A stretch of DNA of 15,824 nt from an uncultured Collinsella sp. (GTDB taxonomy: Bacteria; Actinomycetota; Coriobacteriia; Coriobacteriales; Coriobacteriaceae). The stretch is taken from NCBI GenBank assembly GCA_900556675.1, contig USQE01000009.1, positions 1 to 15,824 on the forward strand, written 5' to 3'. Below the pieces are notes generated by a model. That model made no database searches, had not been told where the DNA came from, and saw nothing but the letters and a program-made list of their open reading frames with translations. This document shows, in pieces, positions 1 to 8,298 of this stretch; the first letter of the stretch is position 1, and each line of letters begins with the position of its first letter. The translations under genes were made by a program, and so were the position numbers.

Positions 1-1
1 G

Positions 2-1318
2 CTTGTTGTAGCCGTTGGTCCAGGAGAACTGGTCCTGCAGCGACCACACAAAGTAACCGTCGATGTTTACGCCGCCGTCGATTGCCTTGAGGATCCACGC
101 GAGATGCTGGCGTATGTAGTCGATACGAGGGGCGTCGTCGATAAAGCCGTCCTCAAAGTCGTCCTTATAGCCCATGCCGTTCTCAGTGATGTAGATCTTC
201 TTGTAGTTGGGGTAATCGTTCTTAATGCGGAGCAGCAGGTCGTACAGGCCCTCGGGATAGATGATCCAGTCCCAATCGGTGGTGGGTACGCCTTCGCGCA
301 CGCATGACTCACCCACGCCCTTGAGGAACCAGCGCGAGGAGCCCTTGTCGCCGGTGCCATTGTGGTTGATGTCGTTTTCGCCCTCGGCGGCACGCAGGAA
401 CTGGCACTTGTAGGTGTTGACGCCCAAGCAATCGTTGTAGGGGAGCGCGGCGGTCAGCGCGGCGATGTCCTCGTCGCGGACGTCGAGCTCGCCGCCGGCG
501 ATATGGGCCAGCTTGGTCGCAGCCTCCATGGTGTCGGCTGCATAGTGGCCGCGGAAGGTGGCGTCGAGCACCCAGCGGTTGTTGATGACGTCGGCCATGC
601 GAGCCGCCTCGCAGTCGGCGGCGTTATTGGGGTCGAGGGGATACTTGGGCTCCAGGTTCTGGACAATGCCGATCTCGCCCTCAAAGCCGCCCTCATGGAA
701 GGCGACGACAGCCTTGGCGTGGGCCACCATCATGTTGTGCATGAGCTGGAAGGCCTTGTCCAGGCGGTACTTCTCGCCGTGCGGCCAGTTGCCGACGATA
801 AAGCTGCCCTCGGCGGTCGCGGGAATCTCGTTAAAGGTAAACCAGTGCTTGACCTCGGTGAACTCGGCAAAGCAGAACTTGGCGTACTCGACAAAGGCGT
901 CGATCGTCGTGCGCGTCAGGAAGCCCTCGCCGCCGTTCTGGTAAAAGGCCTCGGGCGTATCGAAGTGATCGAGCGTGACATAGGGGATAACGCCAGCTTT
1001 ATTGCAGGTGGCGAAAAGCTCGTGATAGAAAGCGACGCCCTCGGGGTTAATCTCGCCGGTGCCATTGGGGAAGATGCGGCTCCAAGCGATGGAGACACGG
1101 ATACCGTTGATGCCGAAACGCTGGCACAGGTCGATATCGACCGGGTACTTGTTGTAGAAATCGCTTGCGGGGTCGGGGGAGAAGCGACCCTGGGCAGCCA
1201 GGAAATCATCCCAGGGCACTTTGCCCTTGCCGTGCGTGCGGGTCTCGCCCTCAACCTGGTAAGCAGCGGTGGCGCCGCCAAACACAAAGCCGTCGGGGAA
1301 CTGCATGGGGTTGGTCAT
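2..1318 (-). CDS. lacG: GH1 6-phospho-beta-galactosidase-like enzyme, C-terminus cut by window edge
   Basis: Cytoplasmic family GH1 retaining glycosidase expected to hydrolyse the 6-phosphorylated disaccharide delivered by the neighbouring PTS permease. The frame is open from ATG 1318 to the window edge: 439 codons, so about 35-40 C-terminal residues lie outside. The N-terminus has the GH1 opening FVFGGATAAYQVEG. The acid/base Glu is about residue 164 in WFTFNEIP, and the nucleophile Glu is about residue 379 in IYITENGMG. The last visible residues, FSWTNGYNK, contain the Ser and Lys of the LacG phosphate site. Trp after the Ser is the residue known for 6-phospho-beta-galactosidases, where glucosidases usually carry a smaller residue. 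The start has AAAGGA seven bases upstream. It is the second gene of an operon after the IICB gene at 1394-3181, with a hairpin between them. The family is certain; the galacto versus gluco preference is inferred. Confidence 0.9.
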   Translation of the reverse strand, partial: MTNPMQFPDGFVFGGATAAYQVEGETRTHGKGKVPWDDFLAAQGRFSPDPASDFYNKYPVDIDLCQRFGINGIRVSIAWSRIFPNGTGEINPEGVAFYHELFATCNKAGVIPYVTLDHFDTPEAFYQNGGEGFLTRTTIDAFVEYAKFCFAEFTEVKHWFTFNEIPATAEGSFIVGNWPHGEKYRLDKAFQLMHNMMVAHAKAVVAFHEGGFEGEIGIVQNLEPKYPLDPNNAADCEAARMADVINNRWVLDATFRGHYAADTMEAATKLAHIAGGELDVRDEDIAALTAALPYNDCLGVNTYKCQFLRAAEGENDINHNGTGDKGSSRWFLKGVGESCVREGVPTTDWDWIIYPEGLYDLLLRIKNDYPNYKKIYITENGMGYKDDFEDGFIDDAPRIDYIRQHLAWILKAIDGGVNIDGYFVWSLQDQFSWTNGYNK

Positions 1319-1352
1319 GAGTCATCCTTTCTGTGGGATACGAATAGGGGGA

Positions 1353-1379
1353 GGTGCCCGAACTGGGGATCCGGGCACC
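1353..1379 (-). other. Intercistronic hairpin between IICB-1 and GH1-1
   Basis: Perfect 8-bp inverted repeat GGTGCCCG / CGGGCACC (1353-1360 and 1372-1379) with an 11-base loop, in the 75-bp gap between the permease stop and the GH1 start. There is no T-run after it in the direction of transcription, so it is not an intrinsic terminator. An RNA processing or 3'-end stabilising element is a likelier reading. The other two modules have equivalent hairpins. Confidence 0.5.
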
Positions 1380-1393
1380 AACAGAGGGAGGAA

Positions 1394-3181
1394 CTAGTCG
1401 AGGTTCTCGCGGAGCCACTTGATGGCGCCAGCGGGGTCGCGGGTAAGGTCGATATATTCCTTACCGCGCGGAGCGAGCAGCTTAATGCCCAGACGATCGG
1501 TGTCGGCCTTCATGTCGTTGTAGTAGCTACGGACCTGCGGGGCAAGCACGATAACGTCGTACTGATCCATGATGGCAGTGTGCTGGCCATAGGCGCCTGC
1601 GGAGGAAGCGATGTTCTCTCCGGTCTGCGCAGCACCTTCCTTGATGGCGTTGGCAAGCATGGCAGAGGTGCCGGCACCGGCGCACAGGACGAGGACCTTC
1701 AGGCCATCGACGTCCTTCTTAGCGGATGTGTCGGAGGCGGGCTCGGGCTGATCGGCGACAGGCTCGCTGTCGGCGGCAGCGGCGGTCGGCTCGACGGAAG
1801 CGGTGACAGCGGCGGTCTGCTCGACAGCGGGCGCAGGGGTGCTGGCGGCGATGGAAGCGGCACCATCGGACTCAAGACCCAGCTCGGCGGCGCGCTCGGC
1901 CTCCTGGTCGCAGAGCAGCTTATCGTATGCCTTCAAGAACGGCAGGTAGATGATGGCGTCCAGCAAGATGATGATCGCGACAAACACCAGGGCGATAAGC
2001 TGGAAGTTCGTGGTGATGAAGATGCCGATGGGGGCAGGGGTAGCCCAAGGCACCACGAAGGAGAAGCCGTTCATGCCCACGTTGTCGATAAAGAACTTGG
2101 CAACACTCACGTTGACGCAGCCGGCGGCAACAAAGGGGATGAGCATGTAGGGGTTAAGGATCATCGGCGCGCCAAAGAGCAGCGGTTCGTTGACGGCGAA
2201 GGCAACAGGAACGATCGAGGCCTTACCGACGGCTTTGAGCTGCTTGGACTTCATGAAGAGAATCAGCAGAAGCGGCACGATGAACGTGGCGCCGGTGCCG
2301 CCGAACTCACCCACGAGCGACATGTTAAAGGTGAGGGAATGGGCGGGGTGACCACCGGCCAGCAGAACCTGCAGGTTCTCGGCCTGGTTGGCAAGACGGA
2401 TGGGGTCGATGCCCGGCTGGACGATCGAAGGACCGTGGACACCGATGAACCAGAAGAATGCGGTGGCTGCCTGAATAAGGATGAGTCCGGGGTAGGTCTC
2501 TGCTGCAGTGAAGAGCGGGGAGAGCAGTTTGATAAGGAGCTCGGAGAACGGAACGCCCATGAGGTTGCGCACAACCACATCGATGATGCCGCAGATGATG
2601 ACGGCTCCGCCAAAGGGGATGATGTCGCGGAAGTTCTGAGCGATGGCGCCCGGGACCTCCTTGGGCAGCTTAATGGTCAGATCGCGCGAGACGCAGAATT
2701 TGTAGACCCACACGGTGATGAACGCGGCGATATAGGCCGAGAACAGACCGCGCGTGCCCATGCTGGTGCAGTCGAAGACCGAAAGCTCGGAGCCGTTGAA
2801 CTTGGTGGTGAACTGCGTAACGGCGAGCAAAAGCATACTGCACTGGGCGGCCACCATGGTGGAGCCGTCGTTGAGCACCTTGCCGGCGGGCATGCGACGG
2901 TTCATGGAAGCCGTAAAGTTCTTGGCAGTGGTGCCGGCGACCATGATGCCCATGACGCCCATGGTGAAGTTGTACAGCTTGTTGCACCAGTCGATGAGCG
3001 GCTGGGGCAGCGTGATGCCGACTACGCCGGGAAGGGTGGCAATGAGCAGAAAGATCGAAGAGGTGAGGACGATGGGCATGCACCCAAGGAATCCGTCCTT
3101 AATGGCCTGGAGGTATATGTTCCTCGAGATCTTCTCAAAGAACGGCTGATGCTTTTCGAGCATCTTTACGATGGCGTCCAT
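1394..3181 (-). CDS. lacE: PTS lactose-family permease, fused IIC-IIB (LacE type), module 1
   Basis: Membrane component that transports a beta-linked disaccharide and phosphorylates it. The protein has 595 residues. A lactose/cellobiose-type IIC domain (about 1-425) has hydrophobic segments at about 33-55, 73-95, 145-163, 190-205, 231-248, 297-310, 342-362 and 393-415. Its conserved substrate-site motifs are GVHGPS (His249) and NEPLLFGAP (Glu332). An Ala/Pro/Glu-rich linker (about 430-490) leads to a IIB domain starting KVLVLCAGAGTS, whose phospho-accepting Cys is residue 500. Length and order match LacE of lactose-type systems, where IIC precedes IIB. The start ATG 3181 has a strong AAAGGAG six bases upstream. 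It is the promoter-proximal gene of the operon with GH1-1 and is divergent from the LacI gene at 3457. No IIA domain is present, so it needs a separate IIA, such as the one at 14672. Substrate is unknown. Confidence 0.93.
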   Translation of the reverse strand: MDAIVKMLEKHQPFFEKISRNIYLQAIKDGFLGCMPIVLTSSIFLLIATLPGVVGITLPQPLIDWCNKLYNFTMGVMGIMVAGTTAKNFTASMNRRMPAGKVLNDGSTMVAAQCSMLLLAVTQFTTKFNGSELSVFDCTSMGTRGLFSAYIAAFITVWVYKFCVSRDLTIKLPKEVPGAIAQNFRDIIPFGGAVIICGIIDVVVRNLMGVPFSELLIKLLSPLFTAAETYPGLILIQAATAFFWFIGVHGPSIVQPGIDPIRLANQAENLQVLLAGGHPAHSLTFNMSLVGEFGGTGATFIVPLLLILFMKSKQLKAVGKASIVPVAFAVNEPLLFGAPMILNPYMLIPFVAAGCVNVSVAKFFIDNVGMNGFSFVVPWATPAPIGIFITTNFQLIALVFVAIIILLDAIIYLPFLKAYDKLLCDQEAERAAELGLESDGAASIAASTPAPAVEQTAAVTASVEPTAAAADSEPVADQPEPASDTSAKKDVDGLKVLVLCAGAGTSAMLANAIKEGAAQTGENIASSAGAYGQHTAIMDQYDVIVLAPQVRSYYNDMKADTDRLGIKLLAPRGKEYIDLTRDPAGAIKWLRENLD

Positions 3182-3281
3182 AGAGCTCCTTTGCTACTTG
3201 ATGCGCGATGCATGTGGATGGAACTGGTCGTCGATGGATGGTCAGGACTGCCCGGAAACCTTCCTGCTTAAGGAAGGCATT

Positions 3282-3307
3282 GCGAAATGACAACGTTGTC
3301 ATTTCGC
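3282..3307. promoter_or_regulatory. LacI-type operator, perfect 26-bp palindrome, module 1
   Basis: Each half is GCGAAATGACAAC, and the centre is the CG step between 3294 and 3295. The perfect dyad with a central CG is the classical LacI-family operator form. It sits about 100 bp upstream of the IICB-1 start in the divergent gap with the LacI-1 gene, so LacI-1 is the expected ligand. A degraded second site follows 23 bp away (centre 3317/3318). Confidence 0.85.
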
Positions 3308-3327
3308 TAATGACAACGTAAGACATT
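3308..3327. promoter_or_regulatory. Degenerate second LacI operator, module 1
   Basis: The left half, AATGACAAC, is identical to the perfect operator next to it. The right half, GTAAGACATT, fits only if shifted by one base. The centre-to-centre distance to the main operator is 23 bp, close to the 22 bp between two operators of module 2. It may overlap the start point of the IICB-1 promoter. Confidence 0.5.
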
Positions 3328-3354
3328 TTTGGAAGAGCAACAAGGATTTACAGG

Positions 3355-3383
3355 TGAACGGTCGATATCGTCCGATAAACGGC
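3355..3383 (-). promoter_or_regulatory. 21-bp-period direct repeat (activator-like box), module 1
   Basis: The plus strand shows TGAACGGT at 3355-3362 and TAAACGGC at 3376-3383, 21 bp apart. Read toward the PTS operon this is GCCGTTTA-N13-ACCGTTCA. The same arrangement is found in modules 2 and 3 and before the IIA gene. It is neither palindromic nor part of the LacI operators. Position upstream of the presumed IICB promoter, and four bases before a possible -35 of the LacI gene, suggests a binding site for an activator, possibly of AraC-like spacing. The regulator is not identified. Confidence 0.55.
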
Positions 3384-3387
3384 TGAT

Positions 3388-3414
3388 TTGTCAGTCGGGC
3401 AGGTAGTGTATGCT
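3388..3414 (+). promoter_or_regulatory. Possible promoter of LacI-1
   Basis: A TTGTCA -35-like hexamer (3388-3393) and a TATGCT -10-like hexamer (3409-3414) are separated by 15 bp, which is short. The location fits a start point near 3421 and the LacI-1 coding start at 3457. Confidence 0.35.
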
Positions 3415-3456
3415 AGAACGCAAAAAACAAGCGATGCAAAACCGACTGGAGAAGTA

Positions 3457-4467
3457 GTGGCAACGATGGACAAGAAAAATATCTCAATGAACGATGTAGC
3501 AGTTGCTGCGGGCGTTTCTCTCAAGACGGTTTCGCGTGTGATCAACGAGCCCGATAGCGTGCGAGAGTCGACACGCGATAAGGTTCATTCCGCAATGGAG
3601 GCGCTCGGGTTTCGAACCAACTTTGCCGCGCGTTCGCTCAAGTTGGGCCGTTACGGGTGCATCGGCGTGGTGCTGTTCCACTTGTCGGGCGGTGCCGTGG
3701 ACATGATTGACGGTATCGCAGATGCCGCCGAAGAACGCGGCTTTGCGCTCACGATGATCAAAAAGCGGGCGGGGGAGAAGATGACCCTTGCCGAAGCGGC
3801 GCGTAGGATGTCGCAGCTCCCCGTCGACGGCATGATTTTCAACCTGCGCCAGATGGTCGATGACTTTGATACCTTTGAGGCGCCGAAAGACCTCAAGACG
3901 GTGATTATCACACCGATGGAACATCCTACCTGCTCTACCGTCAGTGACGACCAAGAGGGCGGCGCGCGCATGGCGTGCGAGTACTTCTTGAACCACGGGC
4001 ACAAGAACGTGTACTTCGTCTCTGGTAAGAAAGAGTCACTGTCGAGCCAGTGCCGTATGAAAGGTTGGCGAGCGGCACTCGAGGCACGTGGCATTGAGCC
4101 GCCCGAGCCTCTGCAAGGCGATTGGAATGCGGATAGTGGCTATGCCGCGGGCCTTGTGCTTGCCGATAAGCCCGATTGCACGGCGGTCCTCGCTGCTAAC
4201 GACTGCATGGCAAACGGCGTGATGATGGCTCTACGTGACAAAGGGCTCAATGTGCCCGACGACGTGTCCGTGATCGGCTTCGACGATGAGCTCTACAAGA
4301 CGATTCCCAACTCGATTCTGACGTCGGTGAAGTTCCGCCACCGCGAGCTGGGCATCCGTGCGCTTAACGAGGTCGTCGCAGGTCTGGAAGCCCCGAGCTC
4401 CAGAAGTCGTACGCTCGTCTCGGGCGTGTTGGTCGAGCGTTCCAGCGTAAGGGATCTGCGGGCGTAG
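3457..4467 (+). CDS. LacI-family transcriptional repressor, module 1
   Basis: Sugar-responsive DNA-binding repressor, 336 residues from GTG 3457. An N-terminal LacI helix-turn-helix reads NDVAVAAGVS followed by recognition helix LKTVSRVIN. A hinge region AARSLKLG then leads to a periplasmic-binding-protein-like effector domain with AVLAANDCMANGVM and DDVSVIGFDD near the C-terminus. The frame is open further up to TTG 3388, but that lies in the presumed promoter. GTG 3457 has GGAG five bases upstream; ATG 3466 (333 residues) is the alternative, with the same GGAG 14 bases away. It is divergent from the IICB-1/GH1-1 operon and most likely represses it through the palindrome at 3282-3307. The effector is probably the phosphorylated sugar or a breakdown product, which is inferred only. 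Confidence 0.9.
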   Translation: MATMDKKNISMNDVAVAAGVSLKTVSRVINEPDSVRESTRDKVHSAMEALGFRTNFAARSLKLGRYGCIGVVLFHLSGGAVDMIDGIADAAEERGFALTMIKKRAGEKMTLAEAARRMSQLPVDGMIFNLRQMVDDFDTFEAPKDLKTVIITPMEHPTCSTVSDDQEGGARMACEYFLNHGHKNVYFVSGKKESLSSQCRMKGWRAALEARGIEPPEPLQGDWNADSGYAAGLVLADKPDCTAVLAANDCMANGVMMALRDKGLNVPDDVSVIGFDDELYKTIPNSILTSVKFRHRELGIRALNEVVAGLEAPSSRSRTLVSGVLVERSSVRDLRA

Positions 4468-4485
4468 ACGTGCTCGGCCTGTTCA

Positions 4486-4540
4486 TCTAAATCTGTAACA
4501 GGTAGGGCCGAAAATCTCAGCTAGATGTTACAGATTTAGA
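4486..4540. repeat. Interspersed palindromic repeat, copy A (subtype 1)
   Basis: Perfect 15-bp arms (TCTAAATCTGTAACA and its complement) enclose a 25-base centre beginning GGTAGGGCCG and ending GCTAGA. It lies directly after the LacI-1 stop in a convergent intergenic region. The arms and centre match copies at 4641 and 9651. Confidence 0.75.
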
Positions 4541-4566
4541 CAATTCGGTCCGGTATATTCCGTTTG

Positions 4567-4621
4567 TCTCGATCTGTAACGTCTAAGCGGTCAAAAGTGG
4601 TCTACATGTTACAGATTGAGA
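4567..4621. repeat. Interspersed palindromic repeat, copy B (subtype 2)
   Basis: Fourteen-base arms, TCTCGATCTGTAAC and GTTACAGATTGAGA, pair with one G-T wobble. The centre contains GGTCAAAAGTGG and differs from subtype 1 but matches the copy at 9575. Flanks on both sides also resemble those of that copy, so B plus the following C look like a duplicated two-unit block. Confidence 0.7.
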
Positions 4622-4640
4622 TTTTCGGCTTGGCCTGTGC

Positions 4641-4705
4641 GTTCATCTCGATCTGTAACAGCTAGGACCGAAAAACTCGGCTAGATGTTACAGATTGAGA
4701 TGAAC
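4641..4705. repeat. Interspersed palindromic repeat, copy C (subtype 1)
   Basis: Twenty-base arms starting GTTCATCTCGATCTG and ending with the complement pair at 19 of 20 positions plus one wobble. The centre GACCGAAAAACTCGG is flanked by short GCTAG/CTAG arms. It is nearly identical to the copy at 9651-9715. Confidence 0.75.
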
Positions 4706-4728
4706 AGGAGGACGGGTGCGGTCTAAAC

Positions 4729-4773
4729 AAAATGGCCCGCGCATCACGCATCGATGCACGGGCCATTTTTTTT
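4729..4773. terminator. Rho-independent terminator, probably bidirectional
   Basis: The arms AAAATGGCCCG (4729-4739) and CGGGCCATTTT (4759-4769) are perfect and are followed by further T residues, with A residues on the left side. It lies between the convergent LacI-1 and IICB-2 genes and can serve both, being 28 bp past the IICB-2 stop codon. Confidence 0.85.
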
Positions 4774-4800
4774 CTGCGAGCGGCAGGTGGCGTCAGCGTT

Positions 4801-6561
4801 TTATGCCTCGAGGTTTTCCTCGATCCAGGCGACGGCGCCCTTGGGATCCTTAGTGAGGTCGATGTACTGTTTGCCCTTGGGCGACAGCAGCGTGATGCCC
4901 AGGCGGTCGGTGTCGGCCTTCATCTCGTTGTAATAGGTGCGAACCTGCGGAGCCAGGACGATGACGTTGTACTGGTCCATGATGGCGTAGTGGCTGCCGT
5001 AGGCACCGGCGTTGGCGGTAATGTCGATGCCCAGCTCGTCGGCGCCTTCCTTAAGCGCGTTGGCGAGCAGTGCAGAGGTGCCGGCGCCAGCGCACAGAAC
5101 CAGAACCCTCAGATCCTTGCCCTTAAGGGCGGACGGAGCTGCGGAGGCCTCAGTGGCAGAAGCGGTCTCGACAACAGGAGCCTCAACGGCGGGGGCGGCA
5201 GCGGTCTTGACGGCCTTGGTCTCCTCGGCCTCTTCTTCGGCCAGGGTCTCGGCCTCCTGCTTGCACAGGACGTTGTCGTAGGCCTTGCAGAACGGGTAGT
5301 AGATTAAGAAGTCAACGACCAGCAGGACGACAACCAGGACCAGAGAGATCGGCTGGAAGTTGGTGTCGATGAAGGTGCCGATCGGTCCGGGGAGTGCCCA
5401 CGGCATGGCATAGATAAAGCCGTTCATGCCCAAAAAGTCGATGAAGAACTTACCAATGAGGACGTTGGCCACGGGGGCAAACAGGAACGGGATCAGGAAG
5501 TACGGGTTGAGGATGATGGGCGCGGCGAACAGCAGCGGTTCGTTGACGGCGAACATCACGGGTACGACAGAGGCTTTGCCGACGGCCTTGAGCTGCTTGG
5601 AGCGCATAAAGAGCAGGAAGATGATCGGGACAATGAACGTGGCGCCGGTGCCGCCGAGTTCGCCGATGTAGTTACCGAAGTTCTCGGTCAGGGCGAGGGC
5701 GGGGTGACCGCCGGCCTGCAGCGTGGCGAGGTTGGTGGTGATGTTGCCAAACAGCGCGGCGTTGAGGGCAGGCTTAACGACCGAGGGGCCGTGGATGCCC
5801 ATGAACCAGAACAGCGGGATCATGAACCAGATGAGGGCGAGGCCGGCGTAGGAATCGGCAGCGGCGAACAGCGGGCTCACCAGCGTGGAGATGACGTTGG
5901 CAAACGGGACGGCCAAGCAGGTGCGGCAGATAACGTCGATGACGGCGACAAACAGGATGGAGAAGCTGAAGGCGAAGATGTCGCGGAAGTTCTGGGCGAT
6001 GGCGCCGGGGACTTCTTTGGGCAGCTTGATGGTGATGTCTCGCTTAATGCAGAAGGCATAGATGTTGACCGTGGCAAATGCGGCGACAAAGGAGCTCAGT
6101 AGGCCCTTGGTGCCCATGTTGTCGGTAAAGAACACCGAGACATCGGCGCCGTCGATCTTGGCACTCGTCTGGGTAACGGCCAAGATGAGCATAGCGCACA
6201 TGGCGGCGACCATGGTGCTCGTGGCGTTGATGGCCTTGCCGGCAGGCATGCGGCGGTTCTTGGAGCCGGTCAGCGCGCTTGCGGTGGTGCCGGCGACCAT
6301 GATGCCCACGACGCCCATCGTGAAGTTGTAAACCTTGTTGCAGAAGTTCACGACGTCGACGTTCCACCAGTCGGGCAGCGTAAAGCCGCCGACCGTGGCG
6401 ACAACGCCCGGCAGGGTCGAAATAAGCAGGAAGACAGAAGAAGACAGGATGATGGGCATTGCTGCCAAAAAGCCGTCTTTAATGGCCTGAAGGTAGATGT
6501 TCTTAGAGACCTTGTCGAAGTACGGCTGACCTTTCTCCAAGAACTTAACGATCGATTCCAT
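4801..6561 (-). CDS. lacE: PTS lactose-family permease, fused IIC-IIB (LacE type), module 2
   Basis: Membrane permease of 586 residues with the same layout as the module 1 protein. The IIC domain (about 1-430) carries GIHGPS (His257) and NEPLLFAAP (Glu341). An acidic then Ala-rich linker (about 436-480) is followed by a IIB domain starting RVLVLCAGAGTS, with the phosphocysteine at residue 490. The sequence is visibly closer to the module 1 permease than to module 3: both share VPGAIAQNFRD, LKAVGKAS and APQVR-YYN-MKADTDRLGI. The ATG at 6561 has AGGAG eight bases upstream. Unlike in modules 1 and 3 it follows its GH1 gene, across a 176-bp gap with a hairpin, so it might have a promoter of its own; I see no convincing one. 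The IIA partner must come from elsewhere. Confidence 0.93.
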   Translation of the reverse strand: MESIVKFLEKGQPYFDKVSKNIYLQAIKDGFLAAMPIILSSSVFLLISTLPGVVATVGGFTLPDWWNVDVVNFCNKVYNFTMGVVGIMVAGTTASALTGSKNRRMPAGKAINATSTMVAAMCAMLILAVTQTSAKIDGADVSVFFTDNMGTKGLLSSFVAAFATVNIYAFCIKRDITIKLPKEVPGAIAQNFRDIFAFSFSILFVAVIDVICRTCLAVPFANVISTLVSPLFAAADSYAGLALIWFMIPLFWFMGIHGPSVVKPALNAALFGNITTNLATLQAGGHPALALTENFGNYIGELGGTGATFIVPIIFLLFMRSKQLKAVGKASVVPVMFAVNEPLLFAAPIILNPYFLIPFLFAPVANVLIGKFFIDFLGMNGFIYAMPWALPGPIGTFIDTNFQPISLVLVVVLLVVDFLIYYPFCKAYDNVLCKQEAETLAEEEAEETKAVKTAAAPAVEAPVVETASATEASAAPSALKGKDLRVLVLCAGAGTSALLANALKEGADELGIDITANAGAYGSHYAIMDQYNVIVLAPQVRTYYNEMKADTDRLGITLLSPKGKQYIDLTKDPKGAVAWIEENLEA

Positions 6562-6669
6562 AGTTCACGCTCCTCTTTGCATGAAATCTTAATGGCATGG
6601 ACGTTGAAAACCTATATGGTCTCCCGCTTGCTAAAAGCCCGGGTGCAGGCGGGGTCGGTCCCAGGGGGA

Positions 6670-6716
6670 GAGAGGGGAGCGGCTGGGTTTGTATCGCATA
6701 GGGCCGCTCCCCTCTC
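6670..6716 (-). other. Intercistronic hairpin between GH1-2 and IICB-2
   Basis: Perfect 14-bp inverted repeat GAGAGGGGAGCGGC (6670-6683) and its complement (6703-6716) with a 19-base loop, 21 bp after the GH1-2 stop. No T-run follows in the direction of transcription. It could protect the 3' end of the GH1 message or attenuate the permease gene. The remainder of the gap (6562-6669) shows only the ribosome binding site of IICB-2. Confidence 0.55.
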
Positions 6717-6737
6717 GGGGGAAAGCGAGGCGATGCG

Positions 6738-8180
6738 CTACTGCGCGTCCGCCATAGTGTCGGCGAGCTCCTTGTACCAGAGTGCCGACTGCTTGATGTA
6801 GCGTTTTTGCGTGTCGAAGTCGATGTAGAACAGGCCGTAGCGCTTGTTATAGCCGTTGGCCCACGAGAACTGGTCCTGCAGGCTCCAGATAAAGTAGCCC
6901 TGGACGTCGACGCCCTCGGCGCGCGCCCGGAGCACCTTCTCCATGTGCTGGTCGACAAAGTCGATGCGCTCGGGATCGGCGACGATGCCGTTTGCGTCGG
7001 GCTCGGGGTCCTTGTGGCCCAGGCCGTTTTCGGTGATATAGATGACGGGGAGGTTGGGATAGGTGGCGCTGATGTGCTTGAGCGTGTCGTAGAGGCCTTG
7101 CGGGTAGATGAGCCAATCCCAGTCGGTGGTGGGGATACCCGGCATATCGACCTGCTGCCCGACGCCCTTAAACTTAAAGCACGAGGTGCCCTTGTCTCCG
7201 GTGCCGTTAAAGCTGTTGGTGGACTCGCCATCGTAGGCGGCGATAAACGCCGACTGATAGTAGTTGAGGCCGAACATATCGTTGCGGGGCGCCGCCTTGG
7301 CGAGCTCCTCCATGTCGCTGTCCTCAACCGTAAGCGTGGCGTTGTTGGCACGCAGAATCTCGTTGATGAGTGAGAGGGTGCGCGCGGAGTAGTGACCCAG
7401 GAAGGCGCCGTCCATGATGAAGTCGGTGTAGAAGGCGTTGTACAGGTCGGCGGCGTGCTGGTCGGCGGGCGAGTCTGTGGCAGGATATGCCGGCGTCAGG
7501 ACGTTGACCATGCCAATGCGTCCGCCCAGGTGCTCGGTCTCGTCAAGATCCTTATACAGGTTGACGGCGCGGGCGTGGGCAACGAGCTCGTTGTGCTGGC
7601 TCTGGATGCCGCTCGTCACATCAAAGTGATGGTTGGGCGGGAAGTTGCCTTGGATGTATTGGGAGTGCGAGAGGCTGATGAGCTCGTTGATGGTGAACCA
7701 ATTCTTGACCTCGCGGAACTCGCGGAAGCAGAACTCGGCATAGCGCACATAGGCGTCGACGGTCTTGCGGTTGAGCCAGTCGCCCTGGTTGAACAGGGCG
7801 GCGGGGGAGTCAAAGTGATGCAGGGACACATAGGGCTCGACGCCATACTTTTTGCAGCAGGCGAACAGCTCGTGGTAGTGCTTAACGCCCTCGGCGAGGG
7901 GCTCGGCATCGTCGCCGTTGGGGAAGATGCGGGTCCAGGCGATGGACACACGGATGGCGTTGAGTCCATGCTCGGAAGAAAGGCGGATATCCTCCTCGTA
8001 GCGGTTGTAGAAATCACTGGCCGGGTCGGGCAAAAAGCGACCCTGGGCGACAAGGTAATCGTCCCACATGGTCTTACCCTTGCCTGCCACCTTCGTGGAA
8101 CCTTCCGTTTGGTACGCGGCGGTTGCGGCGCCCCAAACAAAGCCCTTCGGCAGCTGCTGTACGCGGTTTAGCAAAGACAT
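6738..8180 (-). CDS. lacG: GH1 6-phospho-beta-galactosidase-like enzyme, module 2
   Basis: Cytoplasmic GH1 phospho-glycosidase of 480 residues from ATG 8180. The motifs are FVWGAATAAYQTEG at the N-terminus, acid/base Glu166 in WFTINELIS, and nucleophile Glu384 in IYITENGLG. The LacG-type phosphate-site segment is SWANGYNKRYG (Ser439, Trp440, Lys446, Tyr448). The length fits the family (LacG is about 470). The open frame continues upstream to 8240, but that stretch is not GH1-like. AGGG lies nine bases before ATG 8180; ATG 8186 is also possible. It is the first gene of its operon, ahead of IICB-2, and diverges from LacI-2 with operators in between. It is the most diverged of the three GH1 copies, with a different loop after the acid/base (LISLSHSQYIQG) and extra residues near 393-402, so it may act on a different phospho-sugar. 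Confidence 0.92.
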   Translation of the reverse strand: MSLLNRVQQLPKGFVWGAATAAYQTEGSTKVAGKGKTMWDDYLVAQGRFLPDPASDFYNRYEEDIRLSSEHGLNAIRVSIAWTRIFPNGDDAEPLAEGVKHYHELFACCKKYGVEPYVSLHHFDSPAALFNQGDWLNRKTVDAYVRYAEFCFREFREVKNWFTINELISLSHSQYIQGNFPPNHHFDVTSGIQSQHNELVAHARAVNLYKDLDETEHLGGRIGMVNVLTPAYPATDSPADQHAADLYNAFYTDFIMDGAFLGHYSARTLSLINEILRANNATLTVEDSDMEELAKAAPRNDMFGLNYYQSAFIAAYDGESTNSFNGTGDKGTSCFKFKGVGQQVDMPGIPTTDWDWLIYPQGLYDTLKHISATYPNLPVIYITENGLGHKDPEPDANGIVADPERIDFVDQHMEKVLRARAEGVDVQGYFIWSLQDQFSWANGYNKRYGLFYIDFDTQKRYIKQSALWYKELADTMADAQ

Positions 8181-8298
8181 ATGCATACACCCTCTCGTCT
8201 CGCTGTTCGATATTGTGCGTTTGCGCTCAGGAGGCTCCATGGTTAGCGTTCAGCGGTGAAAAAGCCCGATAAACACTATCTTAAAATGATTAGAACCA

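Noticed and set aside
362..3271. A 969-codon open frame on the plus strand.
   Set aside because: It lies opposite GH1-1 and IICB-1, whose products are clear family members with ribosome binding sites. The antisense frame is low-complexity Gly/Asp/Val-rich sequence without a domain, as GC-biased codon use produces.
3388..3456. N-terminal extension of LacI-1 from TTG 3388.
   Set aside because: It covers the probable promoter, has no ribosome binding site, and adds residues before the normal LacI helix-turn-helix start.
4486..4705. Possible CRISPR array from the regularly placed repeats.
   Set aside because: Units are inverted-repeat palindromes of two kinds, with only three copies, partly conserved spacers and no cas genes nearby.
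8181..8240. N-terminal extension of GH1-2 up to an upstream ATG at 8240.
   Set aside because: The extra 20 residues have no GH1 similarity, and a start at 8180 with AGGG nearby gives the usual family length.
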